Source: Fimbriiglobus ruber
GTDB lineage: Bacteria > Planctomycetota > Planctomycetia > Gemmatales > Gemmataceae
Assembly: GCF_002197845.1 (NCBI RefSeq)
Contig: NZ_NIDE01000002.1
Coordinates: forward strand, 930,001-994,000
Reading direction: 5' to 3'
Length of the DNA: 64,000 bases
Each line of letters starts with the position of its first letter. Positions within the stretch are counted from its first letter, which is position 1. The notes below the pieces were generated by a model. The model saw nothing but the letters and a program-made list of their open reading frames with translations, made no database searches and was not told the origin of the DNA. Made by a program: the position numbers and the translations under genes. Positions 7,976 through 14,938 of this stretch are shown here, one piece after another.

Positions 7976-8503
7976 ATGGAAACGGGATTGGCACTCGATA
8001 ATTCTCGGTGGGAAGACCTCCGCACCCGCAACGGAAACGCCACTTGGGTGCCAGGTTGGCTTCGGCAACTGGACGCCAATCCGCTCGATCACAAACTCTT
8101 CTCCGACGAATGGGCCGCTCTCTGCTCGGAAGGTTCAACTTGGTCTGCTGCCTACGCCGCGTTCCCGCATCTGGTGCGAATTGCATCCCGCGTGCGACCC
8201 GAAGAACGCTTCGAGTATGTTGTCGTACTCGGCCTGATTGTCAGGGATCAGTGCTACGGAGATTCGGCCGGCCCGATGGGACTGCGGCCGTATTTGGCGG
8301 CCGATTTTCAGGCGGCGATCGGACCCGCGCTGCAACTCGCGGCGGAGGTGCTGGGCGTGGCCCGACCTGACGAGCAGGAACTGCGTTACGGGCTGATGGC
8401 GGTCACGGCCCTTCAGGGGTATTACCAGTTGGCAGAGTTCATCGATCAGCTTGATGATGGCGATGTGTGCCCGCCATACGCGGAGTTCCTCGGCCGTAAG
8501 TGA
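7976..8503 (+). CDS. cassette 4 protein, unknown function
   Basis: The start is ATG 7976 after AAGAGG at 7962-7967. The product has 175 residues and is helical. It contains DEWAALCSEGSTWSAAYAAF followed by PHLVRIASRV, a pattern reminiscent of small HEAT-like or immunity-associated proteins, and the C-terminus is acidic. I cannot assign the family. The gene ends seven bases before attC4. Confidence 0.65.
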   Translation: METGLALDNSRWEDLRTRNGNATWVPGWLRQLDANPLDHKLFSDEWAALCSEGSTWSAAYAAFPHLVRIASRVRPEERFEYVVVLGLIVRDQCYGDSAGPMGLRPYLAADFQAAIGPALQLAAEVLGVARPDEQELRYGLMAVTALQGYYQLAEFIDQLDDGDVCPPYAEFLGRK

Positions 8504-8509
8504 AGGTAC

Positions 8510-8602
8510 GCCGAACAAATCGCTGCAGCAGACCCCGCCTCAGGCGTTGTGTTTGTGGGTGGGGGTCGGCCTTAGCGGGGCTGCTGAGCTCGGGCGTTAG
8601 CC
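8510..8602 (+). repeat. attC site 4 (R' GTTAGCC)
   Basis: R'' is GCCGAAC at 8510-8516 but R' is GTTAGCC at 8596-8602, so the two simple-site ends do not match each other. This is expected because R' belongs to the next cassette, whose own site begins with the complementary GGCTAAC at 9194. Confidence 0.9.
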
Positions 8603-8615
8603 GCAAGAGGCCAGC

Positions 8616-9179
8616 ATGGGATCTTTGTTTCGCTATATCGCCGACGACATCGCAGCCCGAGCCGAAAGCGGTGACTGCCCTGGTTGTCAGCGAAGTGCCC
8701 CACTTTTCCCGATAGAAGCGGCAATTGACGACGACGAATGGAGCGTGGGGGTCGATTGCCCAGAGGAAATCTGTTCCGACTGTATCCGTCGCCTGCCACT
8801 TCGCAAGTTCGCTCCCAGGACAGGCGAGAAGGTCGTACAGGAACTCATTAACACTCACCACCCCAAGGGAACGCTTAGCGGTGAACAACGCGTCAACAGG
8901 CTCGTTTCAATTTGCGATGAATACCGTCGCACGCCAGCGTACCCGCTATTTCTTCAAAACGAGGACTGGCCCTGGTGCTGTGGAGATTTCTGCGAGTATC
9001 TCGGCGTACCGAATAGCTACGAGGAATCGATCCGCATCGGAAGCGAGATGAAGTTGTGGCGCGGCGATTACAAACAGTTGTACGGCGACATGACGTTGGA
9101 GCCAGAATCACTGAATGAGGTTTGCCTCTTTCGTTGTCTGAAGTGCGGCAAAGAGGTGTTTACTTGGCAAATGACGTAG
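8616..9179 (+). CDS. CbrC-like (UPF0167 family) protein, cassette 5
   Basis: The start is ATG 8616 after CAAGAGG. The 187-residue product has an N-terminal CxxC pair (GDCPGCQRSAPL), a second pair (EICSDCIRRL), a PLFLQNEDWPWCCGDFCEYL core and a third CxxC (FRCLKCGKEVF). This arrangement fits the CbrC/UPF0167 family, known from a colicin-tolerance protein; the biochemical role is unknown. Three Cys pairs suggest bound zinc. The base composition is less GC-rich than the phage genes, consistent with separate acquisition. Confidence 0.7.
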   Translation: MGSLFRYIADDIAARAESGDCPGCQRSAPLFPIEAAIDDDEWSVGVDCPEEICSDCIRRLPLRKFAPRTGEKVVQELINTHHPKGTLSGEQRVNRLVSICDEYRRTPAYPLFLQNEDWPWCCGDFCEYLGVPNSYEESIRIGSEMKLWRGDYKQLYGDMTLEPESLNEVCLFRCLKCGKEVFTWQMT

Positions 9180-9193
9180 CCGGCAAGTGCAGC

Positions 9194-9285
9194 GGCTAAC
9201 AAAACGCTGCAGCAGACCCCGCCTCAAGGGTCTTGTTTGAACATGTAGTCAGCCGTGGCGGGGCGGCTGAGCTCGGCCGTTCGGC
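9194..9285 (+). repeat. attC site 5 (R'' GGCTAAC)
   Basis: R'' GGCTAAC is at 9194-9200 and R' GTTCGGC at 9279-9285. R'' is the exact complement of the 5' end of the same cassette (TTAGCC at 8597), which proves that 8597-9279 moved as one cassette. Confidence 0.92.
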
Positions 9286-9300
9286 GGAAGAGAGCGCACG

Positions 9301-9759
9301 ATGCGGTTCCTGTTCGAGTTAGCCGTGTTCGGGGTAATCGCCGGCGTCGCTTTCGCCGTCGTGTTCAGCCTCACCTGGGCGGTCGGCAGTCCGTTCGGGC
9401 TGGAGAGCAAGCGGGCGGCGCTGTTCGCCGGAGTGTTCCTATGCTTCTGGCTGCCCGCCTTCGCCAACGTCCACATTGCGGTCAGCGGGAGCGGCGGCGA
9501 GTCGGGTCGAGAGCGTGTGTGCGCTGGAGTGAGAGCCTTCGGGATGCTCGTGTGCTCGGCAGTCCTCACCGCACCGTTGGCGGCCTCGGGATTCACGTGG
9601 TCGCTGGGCATCCCGCTGTTCCTGGCCGGGCAGGTGTTCTGGTGGGGGTCGTGCTTCTTCGAGGACAGGTTCCGCCGCGGTACACACGCGGTCTCCACTG
9701 GGGGAGCGGCTCCAGACGCCGAACAAGGTAGCGTGTTGTCAAGGGGCAAAAACGCATGA
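9301..9759 (+). CDS. cassette 6 membrane protein, C-terminus altered by IS110
   Basis: The start is ATG 9301 after GGAAGAG. Four hydrophobic segments are visible (about residues 2-26, 39-60, 82-101 and 103-123), so the protein is an integral membrane protein. The last 16 or so residues are read from attC6 and the left end of IS110 copy 2, so the native C-terminus has been replaced. No family recognised. Confidence 0.6.
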   Translation: MRFLFELAVFGVIAGVAFAVVFSLTWAVGSPFGLESKRAALFAGVFLCFWLPAFANVHIAVSGSGGESGRERVCAGVRAFGMLVCSAVLTAPLAASGFTWSLGIPLFLAGQVFWWGSCFFEDRFRRGTHAVSTGGAAPDAEQGSVLSRGKNA

Positions 9760-9760
9760 T

Positions 9761-10792
9761 TCATCCGCCGGTCGGGGGATGGTCGGGCGCACCCCCGACC
9801 GGCGGCCGAACCATGCTCCACGCCGGGTCGAACGGAGCCCGGTTCTTGAGGACCCCGTAGCAGATCATGACCAACTTCCGCATGCACGCCCCGACGGCTT
9901 GCATCTTGGCCTTCCCGGCGGCCACCAGGCGATCATAGAACCGTTTCAACAGGGGGTTGAACCGGATCGCCGTTAGGGTCGGCAGGTACAGGGCCTTCCG
10001 GAGCCGGGCGTTCCCGGTCTTGGACAGGCGGGTGCGGGTGCGGACACTGGTCCCGCTCCGGTGCTCCCGGGGGGCCAACCCGGCGTACGCGGCCGCCGCC
10101 TGGGCCGACGGGATGTGGGCGACGGGCGGGAGTTCGGCCAGGACGGTCGACGCGGTCTGGTCCCCGACTCCGGGGATGGACGCCAGCAGAACCCGGTCGG
10201 CGGCCATCTCCGGGGTGGCCGCGATGAGAGCGTCGGCGGCGGCCTGCATGGCGTCGGCCTCCTTGCCCAGGAGCTTGATGACGCGGGCCACGGACTTGCG
10301 GGCGGCCGGGGTCAGGAGCGGGCTATCGAGCCGCGTTTTTTCTTGCGCGGCTAGGGCCCGGACGTCGTCCCGGCGGCGGACCAGGGCCTGGAGTTCGCGG
10401 ACCGCGGGGGTCGGCGGGACCCAGGCCGGGGGGCGGTGATCGCGGACGTACCCGGCGATCAGGCGGGCGTCGGCCTTGTCCGTCTTGTTCCCCCGCCCGC
10501 GGACGACCCCGGCGTACTTGACCCGGACCGGGTTGATCACACTGACCCGCCGGGCGGCTGCGTGCAGGTGGGTGGCGAGAGCATCCTCGTACCCGCCGGT
10601 CGACTCCATCCCGTAGTGGACGTCGGCCCCGCTCGCGTGCCCGTCGACCCACGCGACCAGGGCCGCGTGCCCGTCCGGGTCGTTCGCGAAGGCGTGGTCG
10701 CGGGCCTTCCCGTCCGGGGTCAGGAGGCACGCGTCGAGGGTCTTCTTGCTGACGTCGATGCCGACGAACGTGGTCGTGGTGGTGGTGCCCAT
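9761..10792 (-). CDS. IS110-family recombinase, copy 2
   Basis: The 343-residue protein is identical to copy 1, with D13, E63 and the Tnp20 serine region intact. Identity between the two copies implies very recent movement. Confidence 0.95.
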   Translation of the reverse strand: MGTTTTTTFVGIDVSKKTLDACLLTPDGKARDHAFANDPDGHAALVAWVDGHASGADVHYGMESTGGYEDALATHLHAAARRVSVINPVRVKYAGVVRGRGNKTDKADARLIAGYVRDHRPPAWVPPTPAVRELQALVRRRDDVRALAAQEKTRLDSPLLTPAARKSVARVIKLLGKEADAMQAAADALIAATPEMAADRVLLASIPGVGDQTASTVLAELPPVAHIPSAQAAAAYAGLAPREHRSGTSVRTRTRLSKTGNARLRKALYLPTLTAIRFNPLLKRFYDRLVAAGKAKMQAVGACMRKLVMICYGVLKNRAPFDPAWSMVRPPVGGAPDHPPTGG

Positions 10793-10974
10793 GGCGTCCC
10801 TCCCTTACAGCTTCACGAATGCGGGGTCCACACGGGGTGGCCCGCAGGGTAGCGTCCGAAGTCGAGGAGCGCCGGCGGTCGGTCCGCGACCTTGTTCACG
10901 AGGTCGGAGCCTCATCCGCTGCATGCGGTTATCCGACCGCCGGGCTCGTCCTCACGACTACTTCACAGTAACAT
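10793..10974 (-). ncRNA. candidate bridge RNA of IS110 copy 2
   Basis: This is identical to the 7689-7870 segment upstream of copy 1 and carries the same two guide-like loops matching the attC target. Confidence 0.45.
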
Positions 10975-11078
10975 GTGAAGCGCTGCAGCAGACCCCGCCG
11001 CATGACGGCTCTATAGTGGTGGAGTTGCTTCAGCGGCGGGGCTGCTGAGCTTGGGCGTGCGGCGGCGGAGAGGTGGTC

Positions 11079-11537
11079 ATGGGCGTGGGCCTATTCGTGA
11101 TGTTCGACCCAGACATGAACAGGCCGACCGAGTTCACGTCCAATCCGGACGGCCGGACGGTTGCGGCGGCCACCGCCGTGCTCGACGCGATCGCCGCGGC
11201 CAAGGGGTTGTCGCCGTTTACCCGTTTCATCCCGGATCTTGAGGGGTTCCTGGCCAACGATCCGGATCTCAAGGGCCTCCTGGACGACGACTCTGACTTT
11301 AAAGAATTGCTGGGCAACGGCCCGCCGGCGGGGGAGCCGCCCGAGTTGTGGTTCGACCCGGCTGACGGGCGGACCGAGTTGAGCATGTTGATTGAGGCCC
11401 TGAGGATGGAGCCGGCGTGGGCCGACGGGCAACCGGAAGGATGGGCCGGGGACGTCGCCGAGTGCCTGGAGCGGTTGCGGGCTGATGTGGAGGCCGCCGG
11501 CCGGGCGGGGGCACGGTTTAGCCTGAGCTACACCTGA
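11079..11537 (+). CDS. cassette 7 protein, unknown function
   Basis: The start is ATG 11079, five bases after GGAGAGG at 11067-11073; an in-frame GTG at 11073 overlaps that site. The 152-residue product begins MGVGLFVMFDPDM and has repeated FLANDPDLKGLL/LLDDDSDFKELL acidic helices, then an ELSMLIEALRMEPAWADGQP region. No family recognised; cytosolic. Confidence 0.65.
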   Translation: MGVGLFVMFDPDMNRPTEFTSNPDGRTVAAATAVLDAIAAAKGLSPFTRFIPDLEGFLANDPDLKGLLDDDSDFKELLGNGPPAGEPPELWFDPADGRTELSMLIEALRMEPAWADGQPEGWAGDVAECLERLRADVEAAGRAGARFSLSYT

Positions 11538-11550
11538 TGGTGCCGCAGAC

Positions 11551-11642
11551 GCCGAATCATGCGCTGCAGCAGACCCCGCCTCAAGTGCTCCGTCTGTGGG
11601 GCCGGTCGGCGGTGGCGGGGTTGCTGAGTTTGGCCGTTCGGC
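11551..11642 (+). repeat. attC site 7
   Basis: R'' is GCCGAAT (11551-11557, last base off consensus), and R' GTTCGGC is at 11636-11642. The L'' and L' arms are as in site 1. Confidence 0.82.
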
Positions 11643-11658
11643 CTTGGGGAGCTTCCTA

Positions 11659-12348
11659 ATGGAATCGGTCCTCGTTCAGATTGCTCTGTACGTGGCCGTG
11701 GCCGGGGTGTGGGGCTGGCTGGGCCGTGTCGTTGACCGCGACCTCCCGCGTGTTATCAAGGCTTCGCACAGGCTCGGCCTCCAATGTCCCCTGCTCTTTC
11801 ACCGGCTGACGGGTTGGGGTCGGTGGGTCTTGGTCGGTGGGGTGATCGTAGGGGTAGTCGGTGTCTCCACCGGGGTGGGGGTAGCGGCCGCTGTCGGGCT
11901 GTTGGTATCGGCGATCGGGCTGCTGACGTATCTCTACGCCGGGGTGTTTCGATTACAGAGGACCGTCCGGCATGCGGCGGCCAACCTGCAACAGCTGATT
12001 CTGCGATTCGGGTCGGACGAAGTCGGCATTGCGGCGGGCGCATTCTGTTCGGAGCGGACATGGCACGGACTATTCCGCCCAACCTCCGGCATGCCTGTGC
12101 GGGTCCGTGAGTACATCGCCTTCTGCGAGGAATGGCACGACCGGCTGCACGCGGAGCGCCCGTGCAGTGCCGATGAGTTCAAACCGTGGGCGGATATCCA
12201 AGCCTCGTCCGAGTGGCGGGCTTGCGGCCCTGGCGGACGGGTACGGTCGGTCGAGGGGCCGGTGTTCATCCAGGGCGGGGTCACTTGGGGCGTGCCGCCC
12301 GACGCCGAGCCAAGCGCTGTACACGATAACGACACCAGTCGGCGTTAG
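11659..12348 (+). CDS. cassette 8 membrane protein
   Basis: The start is ATG 11659. The 229-residue product has an N-terminal hydrophobic segment (about residues 4-23) and two close spans in the middle (about 55-72 and 75-95, rich in Val/Gly), followed by a soluble C-terminal domain with EYIAFCEEWHDRLHAERPCS. No family recognised. It is one of the larger cassettes (about 855 bases). Confidence 0.6.
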   Translation: MESVLVQIALYVAVAGVWGWLGRVVDRDLPRVIKASHRLGLQCPLLFHRLTGWGRWVLVGGVIVGVVGVSTGVGVAAAVGLLVSAIGLLTYLYAGVFRLQRTVRHAAANLQQLILRFGSDEVGIAAGAFCSERTWHGLFRPTSGMPVRVREYIAFCEEWHDRLHAERPCSADEFKPWADIQASSEWRACGPGGRVRSVEGPVFIQGGVTWGVPPDAEPSAVHDNDTSRR

Positions 12349-12406
12349 TGTGCGCGGCTCTCATCGCTGGGCGGGTAGAGCTACAGGTGCGGGTATCTGC
12401 GAGTAC

Positions 12407-12497
12407 GCCGAGCAAAAGCTGCAGCAGTCCCCGCCTCAGGTGTCTTGTCTGTGGGTGCGGTCGGCCGTGGCGGGGTTGCTCAGTTCGGGCGTTCGGC
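12407..12497 (+). repeat. attC site 8
   Basis: R'' is GCCGAGC (12407-12413), one base off, and R' GTTCGGC is at 12491-12497. The arms GCTGCAGCAGTCCCCGCC and GGCGGGGTTGCTCAG still pair. Confidence 0.82.
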
Positions 12498-12517
12498 GGT
12501 GGAAAGCTGAGGGTAGG

Positions 12518-12949
12518 ATGTCGTTCGCGGAACACCTAGCGAAGGTCGTCGCCGAGCAGTTGGAGCGGTTTGTCACGCTCAACCGGCACCAACTAGCCGG
12601 GCACGTGGCCAACCTCGACTTCTGGCTGGCTCAGGTGCGTCACGCGCTGGATGTGATCGACGGCTACCAGGAGCGGTTCCGGCGGCTCAAGGCCGGACAG
12701 GTCGAGTACGTTGCCCGGCACAAGACTCGAGTGTCCTCGTCGCTCGACCCTGATGTCGCCACTGTGCCGGACCTGCCCCGCCGTATACCTGACGGGAACC
12801 TTCGTGACGCCCGCCGAGCCGTGGTCGACGCGGCGTATCGGTTCCTGGTAAGGCTGTGCAACGATGGGTTGATCCCGGAGGAAGAGCTGCGCTCGCGGTG
12901 TAGCGGCCTCGGAATTGGCTTCGAGGCTTCTGACTTGCGGCGCGCCTGA
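12518..12949 (+). CDS. cassette 9 protein, unknown function
   Basis: The start is ATG 12518 after AGGGTAGG. The 143-residue product is largely helical (MSFAEHLAKVVAEQLERFV; ANLDFWLAQVRHALDVIDGY) with a second helical region (DARRAVVDAAYRFLVRLCND). No family recognised. The stop lies one base before attC9. Confidence 0.65.
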   Translation: MSFAEHLAKVVAEQLERFVTLNRHQLAGHVANLDFWLAQVRHALDVIDGYQERFRRLKAGQVEYVARHKTRVSSSLDPDVATVPDLPRRIPDGNLRDARRAVVDAAYRFLVRLCNDGLIPEEELRSRCSGLGIGFEASDLRRA

Positions 12950-12950
12950 C

Positions 12951-13044
12951 GCCGAACAGGGCGCTGCAGCAGACCCCACCGCGTGACGGCTCCTCATGGG
13001 CATGGTAGCATCAGCGGCGGGGCTGCTGAGCTCGGGCGGTCGGC
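12951..13044 (+). repeat. attC site 9
   Basis: R'' GCCGAAC is at 12951-12957. The R' end reads GGTCGGC (13038-13044), with the central T of the core changed, so cleavage at this site may be weak. The arms are conserved. Confidence 0.8.
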
Positions 13045-13059
13045 GGCGGGGGGATTTGT

Positions 13060-13191
13060 GTGGGGCTCGCAATCGGGCTTGCCGTCACTCTCGTTCCGGG
13101 CTCGCTATTGCTGCTCCGGCTCGTCCACTACGCGCTCGATCGTGTTTGCCTAGGTCATGCCCGACGGTTCAGCAGACGGCGGGGCATGTAG
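13060..13191 (+). CDS. cassette 10 small membrane peptide (43 aa)
   Basis: The frame starts at GTG 13060 with GGGGGGAT just upstream and ends at TAG 13189. The product MGLAIGLAVTLVPGSLLLLR continues into an Arg-rich C-terminus, a layout of one membrane span with a positive tail. The cassette (13039-13242) is the smallest in the array. Small hydrophobic cassette peptides could be toxins or membrane modulators; that is inference. Confidence 0.45.
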   Translation: MGLAIGLAVTLVPGSLLLLRLVHYALDRVCLGHARRFSRRRGM

Positions 13192-13248
13192 GCTTCCCAG
13201 GGTTTCAGGCTCGCCAGCCGCCGCGGCAGGTGAACGGTATTGTTCGCC
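13159..13248 (+). repeat. attC site 10 (divergent)
   Basis: The right end is R' GTTCGCC (13242-13248). The left end is a degenerate GCCCGAC near 13159. The arms GTTCAGCAGACGGCGG and CCGCCGCGGCAGGTGAAC pair at both ends with an internal loop. The site differs in sequence from the main family, but its R' is the exact complement of the R'' of the next site (13673). Confidence 0.6.
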
Positions 13249-13308
13249 GGCTAGTTTTTGTCCGCTGCGTGCGGGCCGGGGTTGGATTCCTCTTTAGGAA
13301 AGGCACAT

Positions 13309-13653
13309 ATGGCCAAGAAAAACGAATTTGCACCCTGCCAACTCATCGACAACGAGGACGGCACCTACAGCCTGATCTTCACCGACTTCGACGGGTCGGC
13401 GGCGGTTTTTGAGGAAATGGACCAAGAAGGCGGCGGCTATGGTTGGCATGGTGTCGTCGATGCCCTTGTTCGGATGAAGGCGCCGAAGCTAAAGAAGAGG
13501 TTGGATTACGACCCAGAAGCGGGCATGTTTGTCGCTCTCAGCAAGGACAAAGAAGCTCTCGGGCAGGTGGCGGAACTGATTCGAAATGCCGTCAATGACC
13601 CAAAACTCTTGAAAGAAGCGATCAAGAAAGCGGACCCGGAACTGATGGATTGA
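13309..13653 (+). CDS. Imm51-like immunity protein, cassette 11
   Basis: The start is ATG 13309 after AGGAAAGG. The 114-residue product begins MAKKNEFAPCQLIDNEDGTY. It contains GYGWHGVVDALVRMKAP, then LDYDPEAGMFVALSKDKEAL and a C-terminal helix, which closely follows the Imm51 pattern (Immunity protein 51) of polymorphic toxin systems. It would neutralise a cognate toxin in the cytosol; no toxin is next to it, so it may act as an orphan protector. The upstream leader (13249-13308) is longer than in other cassettes. Confidence 0.75.
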   Translation: MAKKNEFAPCQLIDNEDGTYSLIFTDFDGSAAVFEEMDQEGGGYGWHGVVDALVRMKAPKLKKRLDYDPEAGMFVALSKDKEALGQVAELIRNAVNDPKLLKEAIKKADPELMD

Positions 13654-13672
13654 GGTTGTACGATGGGTCGCT

Positions 13673-13769
13673 GGCGAACCAACGGCTGAAGCTGACCGGG
13701 GCCGCCATCCTGGTTTCGCGCGGCATCAGGTCTTGCGGGCGGCCCCGGCAGATTAGCCGAGCGTTCGAC
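13673..13769 (+). repeat. attC site 11 (divergent type)
   Basis: R'' GGCGAAC is at 13673-13679 and R' GTTCGAC at 13763-13769. The arms GGCTGAAGCTGACCGGGGCC and GGCGGCCCCGGCAGATTAGCC pair with extrahelical bases. The primary sequence is unlike the other sites while the architecture is the same, suggesting that the cassette came from another host's array. Confidence 0.8.
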
Positions 13770-13781
13770 GAAGGAGGTAGC

Positions 13782-14189
13782 GTGGCAGAGTTCGTGATCG
13801 GCAACACCAACTTCGGGGTGGACCCCAATAAGTCCTCGTTCAAACTGTTGACGAAACCGCACGGTCGCGTGGTTTTGGATGTCGAGATCAACGGTGATCA
13901 GTCGGCTTATGATGCAGCGTCTACGGCGGAAGACTCGGAGTGGTTTTGGACGCTGTACCCACCCCGCTTCTACGTGTATTCAGAGCTGGAGCGCGCCACC
14001 GAAGGCCACACCCTGACAGTGCAATTTTCCGCCGCTGAAAACGAATCGGCTGAGATGGCGATATACATGATGAATCACAACCGCGTCGCGGACGTGACCT
14101 TGACGATCTACGGTAACCGGCTCACGGCGTCGGGCCTCGTAGACCTGATGGGTCAGTCGGCTGAATTCCGCATCGACTGGTCTCGGTAG
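13782..14189 (+). CDS. cassette 12 protein, unknown function
   Basis: The start is GTG 13782 with a strong AAGGAGG at 13771-13777. The 135-residue product begins MAEFVIGNTNFGVDPNKSSF, is beta-rich (GRVVLDVEINGDQSAYDA; GHTLTVQFSAAENESAEMAI) and lacks membrane spans. An all-beta immunity-like or lectin-like fold is possible; no family recognised. Confidence 0.65.
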   Translation: MAEFVIGNTNFGVDPNKSSFKLLTKPHGRVVLDVEINGDQSAYDAASTAEDSEWFWTLYPPRFYVYSELERATEGHTLTVQFSAAENESAEMAIYMMNHNRVADVTLTIYGNRLTASGLVDLMGQSAEFRIDWSR

Positions 14190-14196
14190 CCAAGAC

Positions 14197-14273
14197 GCCG
14201 AACAATGCGCCGCAGCTGACCCTCATGGGCGTGGTCGTATGAGCGGCGGGGCTGCTGAGCTGGGGCGTTCGGC
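14197..14273 (+). repeat. attC site 12 (shortened)
   Basis: R'' GCCGAAC is at 14197-14203 and R' GTTCGGC at 14267-14273, but about 17 bases of the L'' side are missing, leaving 77 bases. The right arm GGCGGGGCTGCTGAGC is intact. Recombination through this site may be impaired. Confidence 0.78.
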
Positions 14274-14339
14274 CACAAGGCGTTCGCCTGCTCGCCGAGG
14301 TGTTTGCCCAAAAAAAGTCACTGTGCTGTCGATTTCACT

Positions 14340-14364
14340 CCTCCTCATTCGACGAATGAGGAGG
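14340..14364 (+). promoter_or_regulatory. perfect 12-bp dyad upstream of the VOC gene
   Basis: CCTCCTCATTCG and its complement flank a single A. The dyad lies in the unusually long 190-base leader of cassette 13. It could be an operator or a small hairpin. It suggests that this cassette may carry its own regulation. Confidence 0.45.
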
Positions 14365-14463
14365 AACCGCGGTTCGGAACTGGCTTAGACCATCCGGACG
14401 CCCGGCTTCTGGATCGTTTGGGATCTTGACCCACCGCAACACTCGACAGGAAAACAAAGGACC

Positions 14464-14868
14464 ATGAACAAACAGATCTTCCTCAACATCCCCGTCGCCG
14501 ACTTGCCGAAATCGATGTCCTTTTACCAGGCACTCGGGTACTCACTCAATCCGCAGTTCACCGGCGATTCGGCCGCGTGCGTCGTCATCAATGAGACGAC
14601 CTTCGTCATGCTGGGCACGCATGCCAAGTTCCGCGAATTCACCCCCAAGGCCATCTGCGACACGACCCAGGCTGTGGAAGTCCTGATCAACCTCAGTTGC
14701 GAGAGCCGACAGGAGGTCGACGATCTCGTCGCGAAGGCCGTCGCCGCGGGAGGCTCGACCTACGACAAGGCGGAAGACTTTGGATTCATGTATACGCACA
14801 GCTTTGTCGACCCCGACGGCCATGGGTGGGGGCTCTTTCACATGAGCGCGCCGCCGACGAATCCATGA
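14464..14868 (+). CDS. VOC-fold (glyoxalase/bleomycin-resistance-like) protein, cassette 13
   Basis: The start is ATG 14464 with AAAGGA upstream. The 134-residue protein begins MNKQIFLNIPVADLPKSMSF and has the paired beta-alpha-beta-beta-beta layout of VOC proteins, ending SFVDPDGHGWGLFHM with the typical DPDGH motif. Members bind a metal and act as glyoxalases, dioxygenases or drug-binding resistance proteins; the substrate cannot be told from sequence. Resistance or detoxification proteins are common integron cargo. Confidence 0.82.
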   Translation: MNKQIFLNIPVADLPKSMSFYQALGYSLNPQFTGDSAACVVINETTFVMLGTHAKFREFTPKAICDTTQAVEVLINLSCESRQEVDDLVAKAVAAGGSTYDKAEDFGFMYTHSFVDPDGHGWGLFHMSAPPTNP

Positions 14869-14938
14869 TGCTTGTATGGTAGGTGGGTACTTTGTGCGGC
14901 GAGTCCGCGCGGTAACGTTAGCGTGCCCAACAAGGCAG

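Larger units (their letters stand above)
9725..10979 (-). mobile_element. IS110-family insertion sequence, copy 2
   Basis: The sequence is identical to copy 1 throughout (constant offset of 3104 bases) and enters attC6 at the same spacer position. The flanking attC halves differ from those of site 3, so this is an independent insertion or a cassette carrying the element, not an assembly duplicate of the flanks. Confidence 0.85.
9718..11063 (+). repeat. attC site 6, interrupted by IS110 copy 2
   Basis: R'' GCCGAAC is at 9718-9724, the rest resumes at 10980, and the R' end is GTGCGGC (11057-11063), one base off the consensus core. The IS110 insertion point is the same as in site 3. Confidence 0.82.

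Noticed and set aside
6621-10979. Assembly duplication as the explanation for the identical IS110 copies
   Set aside because: The flanking attC halves and neighbouring genes differ on both sides, so two real insertions are more likely.
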